Positions 1-7,856 of a stretch of DNA of 64,000 nt are shown here, in pieces. This stretch comes from Psychrobacter immobilis (lineage in GTDB: Bacteria > Pseudomonadota > Gammaproteobacteria > Pseudomonadales > Moraxellaceae): contig NZ_CAJGZN010000014.1 of the NCBI RefSeq assembly GCF_904846235.1, forward strand, positions 1 to 64,000. Reading direction: 5' to 3'. The notes beneath the pieces are model-generated. The model did no database searches and was not told the origin of the DNA. It saw only the letters and a program-made list of their open reading frames with translations. The first letter of the stretch is position 1. Every line of letters begins with the position of its first letter. The translations under genes were made by a program, and so were the position numbers.

Positions 1-120
1 GACTAAGCTAATCGCTTCTAATTTAAATTCTCGGGTATATTGGTTGCGTTTGTTGGTCATACTATTTTCCTTCTTTGGGTTAGTATAGCCTCTTAGCAGT
101 TGTCCAATTTAATTATGCCA
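1..120 (-). mobile_element. IS3-family insertion sequence, left end only (cut by window edge)
   Basis: The minus strand carries a start codon at 60 whose product begins MTNKRNQYTREFKLEAISLV, the typical N-terminus of an IS3-family OrfA (HTH domain); the rest lies outside the window. The first 20 codons are visible. A ribosome site (AAGGAAA) lies just upstream. The element's outer end is placed near 120 because from about 121 the plus strand resumes in-frame amine oxidase coding sequence. The outer end would begin TGGCATAATT on the minus strand; the exact terminus cannot be fixed without the other end. The element disrupts the amine oxidase gene that follows. Confidence 0.75.
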
Positions 121-510
121 CTACAATGCCTCTACGCCAGAGGGCGATGGGGCATTGTTTGGTTTCTTTGGTGTTCCTGCTCAAGTACGTCAGAGTGTCT
201 CTGATACGGTGCTAAAAGAACATTGCCGTGCCCAGTTAGTGCGACTATTTGGTGAGCAGGCAAGTACTCCAAAAGCTGAATATCTTAAAGACTGGGCAAA
301 AGATCCATTAACAGCGATGCCTGCTGATGCTAGCGGTAACGGTCAGCATGTAGTAGCACCGCCGTCCAAACCAAAAACAGGCGTGTGGCAAGACTGTCTA
401 ACAGGTTGTGGTAGTGAGTGGTCAGCGCATTCCCTGGCTATGTCGCTGGAGCAATTGATGCAGCAACCGTCGCTGTACAAAGCCTACCTGCTACCATTTT
501 GCGCCAGTAG
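121..510 (+). pseudogene. Flavin amine oxidase, C-terminal remnant (IS-truncated and frameshifted)
   Basis: Reading from about 122 gives YNASTPEGDGALFGFFGVPA and on to TGCGSEWSA, which matches the C-terminal third of bacterial flavin monoamine oxidases. At about 429-430 one base is missing: in the next frame the family sequence continues (FPGYVAGAIDAATVAVQSL) and ends at a TAG at 508-510. In the undisturbed frame translation runs on as unrelated residues to 535. The N-terminal FAD-binding part is absent because an IS3 element sits directly upstream. Two independent lesions (IS and 1-base deletion) make this a dead gene. It is distinct from the intact amine oxidase at 6161-7762. The single-base deletion could in principle be a sequencing error. 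Confidence 0.8.
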
Positions 511-566
511 CTATTATAAAAGCCATCTAACATGACTCAAAAATTCATCATCCAATAGGATAGTCG

Positions 567-1508
567 ATGAATGACTCGCTCAAACAAACCAGTATTCACA
601 AAACTACTACTTGGCTGGTGCCCTTCATTTGTCTGCTGGCAGGTGGGGCACTCACTGGTATCTCGACCAATGTGGCAAAGTACGCTATCGATGTCGGTCT
701 CACCCCATTAGGGTTTTTGTTTTGGTCGATTACTGGCGCTGCTGTTATTTTATTTATGACAGCGCTCATCAGAAAAGAGCTTCCTCCTCTTAATGCTCGC
801 AGCTTAGAGTATTACTTTGTCGCGGCGCTGGTCAGTGTCGCGGCCGCCAACTTACTGTTATTTTCTGCCATTCCTCATGTGGGCGCAGGTTTTGTCGCCT
901 TAATCCTCTCATTGCCGCCACTGCTAACTTATCTTGGTGCGCTGATACTACGTATAGAGCAATTTTATATTGTCCGTGCGCTTGGGGTCATCGCAGCACT
1001 CATCGGGGCAGGAGCATTAGCCATACATAAATTCTCTGCGCCAGATTCTAGTGTGTTTTGGATTCTAATCGCGCTTTGTGGGCCAGTGCTACTCGCTATT
1101 GGCAATATATATCGGACATTACGCTGGCCTGATAATGCGTCTTCTGGCGCACTTGCTCCAGGTATGTTGATTGCGGCAGCGCTGCTGCTAGGTTTATTTA
1201 GTGCGATGTCAGACTTCTCTATCGCTGTATCTTTAGAGAACTGGTTGCCGCTAAGCATGATAGCTATACAAGCAGGCGTATTTGCTGGACAGTTTTTACT
1301 ATTATTTCTATTGCAAAAGACAGGTGGACCTGTGTTGCTAAGTTTGTTAGGTGCAGTAGGAGCCATTGTCGGCGTGCCCGTCGCTATTTTTTTGCAAGGG
1401 GAAAGTCCACCAGAAGGTTTATTTTTAGGCGCCACCTTAATTGCGATTGGCGTGGCATTGGTGACATGGGGCGGCGTAAAAATAGCAAGAGTAAAAGAAG
1501 AGGTTTAA
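567..1508 (+). CDS. DMT superfamily (EamA-type) transporter
   Basis: Protein of 313 aa made almost entirely of hydrophobic helices, arranged as two repeated EamA-like halves (about residues 15-145 and 165-305), the usual size and layout of drug/metabolite transporter superfamily exporters. The first half shows the typical AGGALTGISTNVAKYAIDVG start and the second the LLSLLGAVGAIVGVPVAIF segment. It would act in the inner membrane, probably as an exporter of a small metabolite or amino acid; substrate cannot be read from sequence. The ATG at 567 follows an AGGAT ribosome site. It stands alone, with 57 bp after the amine oxidase pseudogene and 190 bp before the K+ transporter. Confidence 0.85.
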   Translation: MNDSLKQTSIHKTTTWLVPFICLLAGGALTGISTNVAKYAIDVGLTPLGFLFWSITGAAVILFMTALIRKELPPLNARSLEYYFVAALVSVAAANLLLFSAIPHVGAGFVALILSLPPLLTYLGALILRIEQFYIVRALGVIAALIGAGALAIHKFSAPDSSVFWILIALCGPVLLAIGNIYRTLRWPDNASSGALAPGMLIAAALLLGLFSAMSDFSIAVSLENWLPLSMIAIQAGVFAGQFLLLFLLQKTGGPVLLSLLGAVGAIVGVPVAIFLQGESPPEGLFLGATLIAIGVALVTWGGVKIARVKEEV

Positions 1509-1699
1509 TAAGTGTGTATAGGCGATAGCATTAAACTATAGAGTTATTAAAACCGTTACTGCCTAATGCGCACTTCTTATCTGGCTCTGGTTATCAGTAT
1601 CTAACTTATCAATAGCTACTATGACTCAATAATTGGTTACGATTAACTTAAATCACTTTTTGTGGATACGACAAAAAAGGAGTATAAGTATCGTGGTTA

Positions 1700-3481
1700 T
1701 TGTTGTCATGGACTCAGGCTATGAATGCAGCCACGCGTTATCGATTAATAAATAATTTTACGATTCTCATTAGTGTCATCGGGGTAGCGATTGCCTTGTT
1801 AGATAGTGGTTTTACACTACCAATGTGGCTCCAGCAAGTATTCCATATTTTCTATTTGGTCATCATCTTCCTTAGTTTTATGGTGACCGCTGGTCGTTAC
1901 ATCTATACCAAAAAGCCATTAACGCTTAATAAAGTCGCCGTCTTTGACGCACTGACTAGCATTGCCATTATCATTTTATTGACCGCGCATTTTACGGACT
2001 TAGTACGTTCGGGCCTATCTGCTGCCGTTGATGGCTTTGTCGCGATAAAGATAGCGGTGTTTGTCACCTTCGTCCGCGAACTCTCCGATCATAATTTCAA
2101 TCTCAATCGTACCTTTCTACATCCTGCGCAGTTTTTTATTCTAAGCTTTTTAGTCGTGGTGCTGGTTGGTGCATTGCTATTGATGATGCCCAATGCGACG
2201 ACGCAGCCGCTGTCTTTTGTTGATGCGCTTTTTACCGCGACCAGTGCAGTTTGTGTGACAGGGCTTATCGTAGTGGATACTGCCACCTATTTTACGACTT
2301 TTGGCCAAGTCATTATTATGGGTCTGATACAAATTGGCGGTTTGGGTATTTTGACCTTTGTGACGTATTTTAGTTATTTTTTTAAGGGTGGTGTCAGTTA
2401 TGAGACGCAAGCCAGCATCAGTGAGATGTCTTATATGCGCGGTATGGGTGATGTGGTGTCGACACTCAAGTCTATCTTATACGTCACATTTGCGGTCGAG
2501 GCGGTAGCGGCTGCGCTGATTTATGTCAGTATTTATGATATACCCAATATGGATTGGTCTGAGCAGTTATTTTTTTCAGTCTTTCATGCGATTTCTGCTT
2601 TTTGTAATGCTGGGTTCTCTACCTTTAGTGCTGGCTTGTACGATGATTCGCTACGTTTTAATTATTCGCTACAGCTGATTCTGGCGATGACATTTATTTT
2701 TGGTGGTATGGGTTTTACTATTGTGGTCAATGTGCTTAGGTATTTACGTTATCGTGCTCAGCGGCTGATAAATCGTCATGACCAACGCTATATTTATCAG
2801 CCTTGGTTACTTAATATTAATAGCCGTATTACTTTGATTACCACAGGCGCACTATTGCTAGTCGGTCTGATTGGGGTGATGATCTTTGAATACAATAATG
2901 TGCTCGCTGACCATACCAGTTTTCTTGGGAAGCTGGTAACAGGGTTTTTTACGGCGGCTACCCCGCGTACGGCAGGATTTAATGTCATTGATATGGGTGA
3001 GCTGACGTTTCCAACGGTGATGCTGACGATATTTTTGATGTGGATTGGAGCGTCACCCAACTCTACAGGTGGGGGTATCAAGACCAGTACCTTTGCGATT
3101 GCGCTATTGAATACATTAAGCCTAGCTCGTGGTCAGACCAAGATAGAGATATTCAAACGAGAGATTGCGGAGATTTCAGTTCGCCGCGCATTTTCTATTA
3201 TGTGGCTGTCGCTACTGGTCATCGGTACGGGCGTGACACTCATCAGTTATGATCAGCCAGAGCTTGATTTGATTAAAGTGGTATTTGAGTGCTTCTCAGC
3301 TTATAGCACGGTGGGCCTAAGTTTAAACCTGACAGCAGACTTATCAGATTTTAGTAAAATAGTGGTTTCGGTCATTATGTTCGTTGGCCGCGTCAGTATG
3401 CTGACGATATTTATTGCACTGCTAAAAAATATGCGTCAACGTAATTATCGCTATCCTACTGAAGAGATTACGATTAACTAA
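1700..3481 (+). CDS. ktrB: TrkH-family potassium uptake protein (KtrB-like membrane subunit)
   Basis: Integral membrane K+ translocating subunit of 593 aa. All four pore loops of the TrkH/KtrB family are visible: TSAVCVTGLIV (about residues 182-195), ISAFCNAGFSTF (about 299-310), TPRTAGFNVI (about 422-431) and FSAYSTVGLSLN (near 535). An N-terminal extension of roughly 130 aa adds extra membrane helices compared with minimal KtrB. The start is uncertain: in-frame TTG codons lie at 1700 and 1703, with AAGGAG about 17 bases upstream, and the first in-frame ATG is at 1721. It is followed after 68 bp by a single-RCK regulatory subunit, so the pair most resembles a Ktr system (TrkA proper is twice as long). 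It should mediate Na+- or H+-coupled K+ uptake in osmotic adaptation. Confidence 0.88.
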   Translation: MLSWTQAMNAATRYRLINNFTILISVIGVAIALLDSGFTLPMWLQQVFHIFYLVIIFLSFMVTAGRYIYTKKPLTLNKVAVFDALTSIAIIILLTAHFTDLVRSGLSAAVDGFVAIKIAVFVTFVRELSDHNFNLNRTFLHPAQFFILSFLVVVLVGALLLMMPNATTQPLSFVDALFTATSAVCVTGLIVVDTATYFTTFGQVIIMGLIQIGGLGILTFVTYFSYFFKGGVSYETQASISEMSYMRGMGDVVSTLKSILYVTFAVEAVAAALIYVSIYDIPNMDWSEQLFFSVFHAISAFCNAGFSTFSAGLYDDSLRFNYSLQLILAMTFIFGGMGFTIVVNVLRYLRYRAQRLINRHDQRYIYQPWLLNINSRITLITTGALLLVGLIGVMIFEYNNVLADHTSFLGKLVTGFFTAATPRTAGFNVIDMGELTFPTVMLTIFLMWIGASPNSTGGGIKTSTFAIALLNTLSLARGQTKIEIFKREIAEISVRRAFSIMWLSLLVIGTGVTLISYDQPELDLIKVVFECFSAYSTVGLSLNLTADLSDFSKIVVSVIMFVGRVSMLTIFIALLKNMRQRNYRYPTEEITIN

Positions 3482-3549
3482 TCCGTCGTAAACAGACTGA
3501 GTCGTTCTTAATAAATAGCAAAAAAATACTAAAAAAGGTTGTTTAAGTT

Positions 3550-4251
3550 ATGAAGTACATCATCGTAGGGCTAGGAAATTTCGGTGCATCGTTAGGATCG
3601 GCATTGACCAGTCAAGGGCATGAAGTGATTGCTATTGATAGTAGTATGCAACGGGTGGAAGCTTACAAAGAGGTGATTTCTCATACGCTGTGTATGGATG
3701 CCACGGACGAGTATACGGTTAGCGGATTACCAATCGTTGATACTGATATTGTCATCGTGGCAATTGGCGAAGATCAAGGCGCTAATGTCATGGCAACGGC
3801 GCTGTTTAAGACGTTAAAAGCAAAACGTTTGATCAGCCGTAGTATCAATCCGCTACATGAAAAAGTCCTACAAGCCATCGGTGTGGATGATTTGATTCAC
3901 CCTGAGAAAGAAGCGGCCAATCGCTGGGCTAAGCGTCTGTCACTACGCTATTTTGTCGATTCGTTTGAATTGAGCGATAACTTCAGCATGGTGGAGATTA
4001 AGATTCCAAATGTGCTGATTGGTAAGACTGTCGACGACTTACAGTTAGAGCAAAAGTTCAATATCCGATTGCTTAGTACGTTGCGCTATGAGTATTATGA
4101 AGACAGTTTTGGTCGTACGCAGAGCAAGCCTAGCATTCAAGGTTTGGCGACGCCTGAGCAAGTATTGCAAGAGCGCGATGTACTGGTGATTTATGGCGCC
4201 AACAAACATACCAATCAGTTCTTACGTAGTGTGGGTGTGAAAATCAAATAG
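3550..4251 (+). CDS. ktrA: TrkA-family potassium uptake regulatory subunit (KtrA-like)
   Basis: Cytoplasmic gating subunit of 233 aa. It starts with a Rossmann nucleotide-binding fold, IIVGLGNFGASLGSAL then EVIAIDS (residues about 3-28), the RCK-N domain that binds ATP/ADP or NAD, followed by a C-terminal RCK-C domain (about 150-230). There is only one RCK repeat, as in KtrA rather than the two-repeat TrkA. It sits directly downstream of the TrkH-family channel gene in the same direction, so the two probably form one transcription unit and one complex. Confidence 0.88.
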   Translation: MKYIIVGLGNFGASLGSALTSQGHEVIAIDSSMQRVEAYKEVISHTLCMDATDEYTVSGLPIVDTDIVIVAIGEDQGANVMATALFKTLKAKRLISRSINPLHEKVLQAIGVDDLIHPEKEAANRWAKRLSLRYFVDSFELSDNFSMVEIKIPNVLIGKTVDDLQLEQKFNIRLLSTLRYEYYEDSFGRTQSKPSIQGLATPEQVLQERDVLVIYGANKHTNQFLRSVGVKIK

Positions 4252-4295
4252 CAGCTTGCCATCGCAGTGATACCAGCAGGTATAGGGAAATGATT

Positions 4296-4838
4296 ATGAA
4301 TAAGCGAAGTATATCTGTCCTACTGATTGCCATAATGGCACTACTGTCAGGTTGTGATCAGTCCGCGCAAGACCCGAACGTTCTTCTGTCCGAACATCAA
4401 AAAGACCCGATTAAAGAGTTGGCGATTACCTCAGACGTGGATTACAGTCAGTTTGGTTACAAGCAAACCTTTTATGTGCCGATTTATTCTGATATCTATA
4501 CCGATAGAGACGCTCGCAAAGTGCTGCTATCGGCGACGCTGAGTGTACGTAACACCACGCTCAAAAAATCACTGTATATTAATAAAATTGATTATTACGA
4601 TACAGATGGGGCACTGGTTAAATCATATCTAGATAAGCCTATCGAGCTACCAGCGATGGCCACGCTGAACTATATCGTCGAAAAAGAAGAGGATAAAGGC
4701 GGATCTGGCGCTAACTTTATCATCGAAGTCGAAGGTGTGGATGAAACCGTCAGACCAGTGATAGAAGCAGTCATGATCGGTAACTTTAGCAATAAAGGGT
4801 TTGCCTTTAGTACAGAAGGCACACCCGTGATACATTAA
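4296..4838 (+). CDS. DUF3124 domain lipoprotein
   Basis: Small exported protein (about 180 aa) with a lipoprotein signal: charged MNKRS, hydrophobic core and lipobox LLSGC with the modified Cys near residue 20. The mature part contains the DUF3124 pattern: YVPIYSDIYTDRDARKVLL, LSVRNTTLKKSLYINKIDYY, and a final VIEAVMIG segment. No biochemical function is known for the family. The start at 4296 is chosen over the in-frame ATG at 4290 because the AGGGAA ribosome site is too close to the latter. It follows the K+ uptake genes by 44 bp in the same direction; a functional link is not shown. Confidence 0.75.
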   Translation: MNKRSISVLLIAIMALLSGCDQSAQDPNVLLSEHQKDPIKELAITSDVDYSQFGYKQTFYVPIYSDIYTDRDARKVLLSATLSVRNTTLKKSLYINKIDYYDTDGALVKSYLDKPIELPAMATLNYIVEKEEDKGGSGANFIIEVEGVDETVRPVIEAVMIGNFSNKGFAFSTEGTPVIH

Positions 4839-4900
4839 AGGAATGTATTCAGTGAAGTAATAAGTAACAAGGAAAGTTTAATTCAACTCAAGGAAGCGTT

Positions 4901-5320
4901 ATGTCTGCAACCAAAGAAGAAATCAGCGCCTTTATGGCATTGGAGTTTCCCCAAACCAAATGCGTCGTCGAGACGGTCAACGAAAATGGTGCGACCTTAT
5001 CGCATGAGATCGGTATAAATGAATTGCGTCCCGGTGGCACAGTTTCAGGACCTGTCATGATGGCTGTCGCTGATGTCGCCATTTATGTCGCGATACTCGG
5101 AAGAATCGGTATTGTCCCGTTAACGGTGACGACGAGTTTGACCATCAACTTTTTGCGTAAGCCGTCAGCAAATGCGCGTATTATCGCCGAATGTACCTTG
5201 ATGAAAGTAGGACGCACGTTGATAGTAGGCGAGGTGTCCCTTTATTCAGAAGGATGTGATGACATCGTGGCTCACGTAGTTGGCACGTATTCGGTGCCGC
5301 CTAAGCGTATTGAAGGCTAG
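4901..5320 (+). CDS. PaaI-like hotdog-fold thioesterase
   Basis: Protein of 139 aa, the usual length of a PaaI/acyl-CoA thioesterase single hotdog domain. The signature region reads GGTVSGPVMMAVADVAIYVA (about 46-65), with the acidic residue of the active-site helix in AVADVA, followed by LTVTTSLTINFLRKP, the long beta strand of the fold. It would hydrolyse an acyl- or aryl-CoA thioester in the cytoplasm; the substrate is not predictable. A good AAGGAAG ribosome site precedes ATG 4901. The 3' end converges on the cytochrome gene at 5342 with only 21 bp between them and no clear terminator. Confidence 0.8.
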   Translation: MSATKEEISAFMALEFPQTKCVVETVNENGATLSHEIGINELRPGGTVSGPVMMAVADVAIYVAILGRIGIVPLTVTTSLTINFLRKPSANARIIAECTLMKVGRTLIVGEVSLYSEGCDDIVAHVVGTYSVPPKRIEG

Positions 5321-5341
5321 CTAGTTTGTCGTGTATTTTAC

Positions 5342-6073
5342 TTACTCACTAGGATCAGAACCTGGTGGAAAGTCATGGCGTAGCTGTGCGACATTGGCAG
5401 GAGTCACTATATCTGTGAAGTTATTTAGATCGCTATGCACGTATTGTGTGACGGCTGCTATTTGTTCATCGCTCATCATACGGTGGAATGATGGCATGCC
5501 GCGTAGGCCATTAATTAACACACTAATAATATAGTACTTTGATTGCATCTTGCTGTTATTAGCTAGCGGTGGATAGTAGCCTGCGCCTTGCGCGCCTTCA
5601 CCTTTTTGCATATGACAACCAGCACAGGAGTCATCGTAGAGCTTTTTGCCATTGGTCGTAAAGAACCCCGTTTTACCTTGTGTGTTGCCTTCAAATTTTG
5701 CGAGCCATTTTTGCAGGTTAATATCTTTACTCATATTTGGTATTGAGCGCACATCGACAATATTGCTAGCGGGTTCAGCCAACTCGTTTTTGGACATATA
5801 TACGCCGCTCCATGCGCCCTGATTGCGACTGGCTTGATTGTCAAAATTGTTGTCAAATACCATGGGTGCGGTCTGCGGTCTGCGGTCTGCGGTCTGCGGT
5901 CTGCGGTCTGCGGTCTGCGGGTTGGCGATAGTGGCTGCGTTTTTTGCCTTATACTGACTACAGCCTGGCAACGTTGTTAACGCTATCGACCCACCAACCA
6001 TGAACATCATCATTGCTTTGCCTGAGCTGAGTGGGCTAAATGGTTTGATTAAGTTTGATGTCACCATGTTCAT
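5342..6073 (-). CDS. c-type cytochrome lipoprotein (monoheme)
   Basis: Predicted periplasmic electron carrier of 243 aa. The ATG at 6073 is chosen because AGGAA lies six bases upstream; a longer reading frame starting at TTG 6139 lacks this. The N-terminus is a lipoprotein signal ending TLPGC (Cys about 38). Residues about 52-69 are a PQTADRR repeat created by a 7-bp microsatellite. The single heme site is CAGCH at about 150-154, followed by GEGAQGAGYYPPLANNS and a distal Met region (RGMPSFHRMMSDEQIAAVTQYV), the class I cytochrome c pattern. It lies 87 bp downstream of the amine oxidase gene and is probably cotranscribed with it, so it may accept its electrons. Translation depends on the repeat number staying in frame. 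Confidence 0.8.
   Translation of the reverse strand: MNMVTSNLIKPFSPLSSGKAMMMFMVGGSIALTTLPGCSQYKAKNAATIANPQTADRRPQTADRRPQTAPMVFDNNFDNQASRNQGAWSGVYMSKNELAEPASNIVDVRSIPNMSKDINLQKWLAKFEGNTQGKTGFFTTNGKKLYDDSCAGCHMQKGEGAQGAGYYPPLANNSKMQSKYYIISVLINGLRGMPSFHRMMSDEQIAAVTQYVHSDLNNFTDIVTPANVAQLRHDFPPGSDPSE
5868..5920. repeat. Heptanucleotide microsatellite (GCGGTCT) x7.5 inside a cytochrome gene
   Basis: Seven exact copies of the 7-mer GCGGTCT run from 5868 to 5916, followed by GCGG. On the coding (minus) strand three copies spell the seven-residue peptide PQTADRR. Because 7 is not a multiple of 3, gain or loss of one unit shifts the reading frame between the lipoprotein signal and the heme domain. This is the structure expected for slipped-strand switching, though no variation is observed here. 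Confidence 0.95.
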
Positions 6074-6160
6074 GATTGTTCCTAATGTGCTTAGTCTCAT
6101 TGTTATCATCCTTGCTTGAACGGCAGCCTGGTTATTCAAAGCTCATTACTCAAAAGCTGG

Positions 6161-7762
6161 CTATCCAAGTTTCTTGGCCTTTTGATGTAAGCGTTTGGCA
6201 GCATCCATACCGGATAATATCGCGCCTTCTTGCCATGCAGGAATATGTGAGCAATGCTCTCCTGCTAACACAATACGATGATCTATCTCGCATAATGTGT
6301 GATAGTACTGCTCACGACTTGACTCGCTCCAGATACCGTAGCAGCCAAGCGACCAAGGGATACGATGCCATGCGACGGATGTGCCTGAGCGGAACTCTTT
6401 GGTATATTGCGGATGAATCTGTTTGCCATAGGCGAGCGCGGCATTGATACGCTCTTTGGGAGTCAACGAGTTAAACTTGTATGAGGCTTCCCCAAATCCA
6501 TAAGCACCAAGCAACACACCTGAGCCTGAGCTAAACATATCTTGTGACGGGTAGGAGATTTGCGAGATGGGCATATCGGTATAAGTGATGCCGCCATAGA
6601 TCCATTCATCCTCTTCCCAAAACCGTCGTTTAAACTCCAAACCCACTTTGTAAGAGCTATCATAAGGAACGGCTGCCATTGCTTTCTTCATCGGAGCGGA
6701 GACGTTGATATCAATCTGAGTCAATATGGACAAAGGAATAGTACAAATGCACCAATCTGCTCGCACGGTTTTGGTGGCACCGTCAGGGCTGTTGCTATCG
6801 ACATAGTCAACGGTAACCCCAGTTTCGTCTTGATTGATTTTAGTGACTTTGGCATTGAAGGTAATCATATCGCGGCACTCGCGCGTGAACGCATCACCGA
6901 TTTTTCCCATACCGCCGACAGGCTGAAACATCGTTGGTTGATGCACATGCACGGTATAGTTGCTATAAATGTCCGACCACATGCCTGAGTCTAGTAGCTT
7001 ATCCATCGGTATGGGGATTGAAGGCTTGGCATCTGGCATCAATCCACCACCCGGATACACACTGTAGCCGCGATGCTTGCCGGTTTCATGGCTTTTGACA
7101 TAGCGATAGTTATTGTCCAGAACGCCCCAACTCTTTAGCCCTTCGAGTAGTTTTTCTTTGTCCTCTTTATCAACGCTACTGTCGAGACTGCCTTTATTGA
7201 CGGCTTTGGACAGCAGTTCTGACACATAACCGCGAATATCACTCTGCACTTCGCCCAAGCGCTGCGGCGCGCCGTTAAAGTGATTGGTACGGTGTAGATA
7301 AGCGCGATCATTGGTTTGGATAAATGGCTGCAATGCGACGCCAAACTTTTTGCAGTAATGAAAGACCGCGTAGTGATGGATAGGCAATCGCCATGGACCA
7401 CCATTAAAGTAATTGCCTTTTTTAAAGTCGCAAGTGACCTCAGCACCGCCCAGCTCTGTATATTTATCACCGCTGTTGAGTGTCCAGCTACGTCCGCCGC
7501 CACGATTTTGGTACTCAAGCACGGTCACTTTGTAGCCCGCTTTTCGCAGCTCATAGGCTGCAGTCAGCCCGGCCAATCCTGCACCCAAAATCACGATACT
7601 GGCACCAGCAGGTGCGCCTTTCAGATTCATTTCTTCGTTAAAGCTCGACTCGGATGCAAACCCCAACGTGGTCATCGCTTGATACATCGCAGATGCGCCT
7701 GCGGTCTTGCCAATCATGGAGAGCAGTTGCCGCCGCGTGGGAGATTGGAGCAGGTCATTCAT
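6161..7762 (-). CDS. Flavin amine oxidase/dehydrogenase with Tat-like signal
   Basis: FAD-dependent amine oxidoreductase of 533 aa. The start at 7762 (MNDLLQ) is preferred to an upstream ATG at 7822 because AAGGATAAT precedes it and the N-terminus then reads SPTRRQLLSMIG, a twin-arginine-type signal. The Rossmann FAD motif is VILGAGLAGLTAAYELRKAG followed by VTVLE, then GGRSWT; the C-terminal flavin contact region reads GEHCSHIPAWQEGAILSGM. This is the flavin monoamine oxidase family. It lies between two c-type cytochrome genes on the same strand. By analogy with NicA2-type enzymes, which pass electrons to a cytochrome c, it may be a periplasmic amine dehydrogenase rather than an H2O2-forming oxidase; this is inference. 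The amine substrate is unknown. Confidence 0.85.
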   Translation of the reverse strand: MNDLLQSPTRRQLLSMIGKTAGASAMYQAMTTLGFASESSFNEEMNLKGAPAGASIVILGAGLAGLTAAYELRKAGYKVTVLEYQNRGGGRSWTLNSGDKYTELGGAEVTCDFKKGNYFNGGPWRLPIHHYAVFHYCKKFGVALQPFIQTNDRAYLHRTNHFNGAPQRLGEVQSDIRGYVSELLSKAVNKGSLDSSVDKEDKEKLLEGLKSWGVLDNNYRYVKSHETGKHRGYSVYPGGGLMPDAKPSIPIPMDKLLDSGMWSDIYSNYTVHVHQPTMFQPVGGMGKIGDAFTRECRDMITFNAKVTKINQDETGVTVDYVDSNSPDGATKTVRADWCICTIPLSILTQIDINVSAPMKKAMAAVPYDSSYKVGLEFKRRFWEEDEWIYGGITYTDMPISQISYPSQDMFSSGSGVLLGAYGFGEASYKFNSLTPKERINAALAYGKQIHPQYTKEFRSGTSVAWHRIPWSLGCYGIWSESSREQYYHTLCEIDHRIVLAGEHCSHIPAWQEGAILSGMDAAKRLHQKAKKLG

Positions 7763-7856
7763 AGGATTATCCTTATCGTGCTGGTCTTTGCCATATGACA
7801 AAAGGCGAAGATTAGGGCGCATTTTTTATCATTAGTTTTAATGCCAATTCTTAGGG

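Noticed and set aside
965-1435. 156-aa reading frame antisense to the DMT transporter
   Set aside because: Shadow of the coding frame; no family similarity and no ribosome site.
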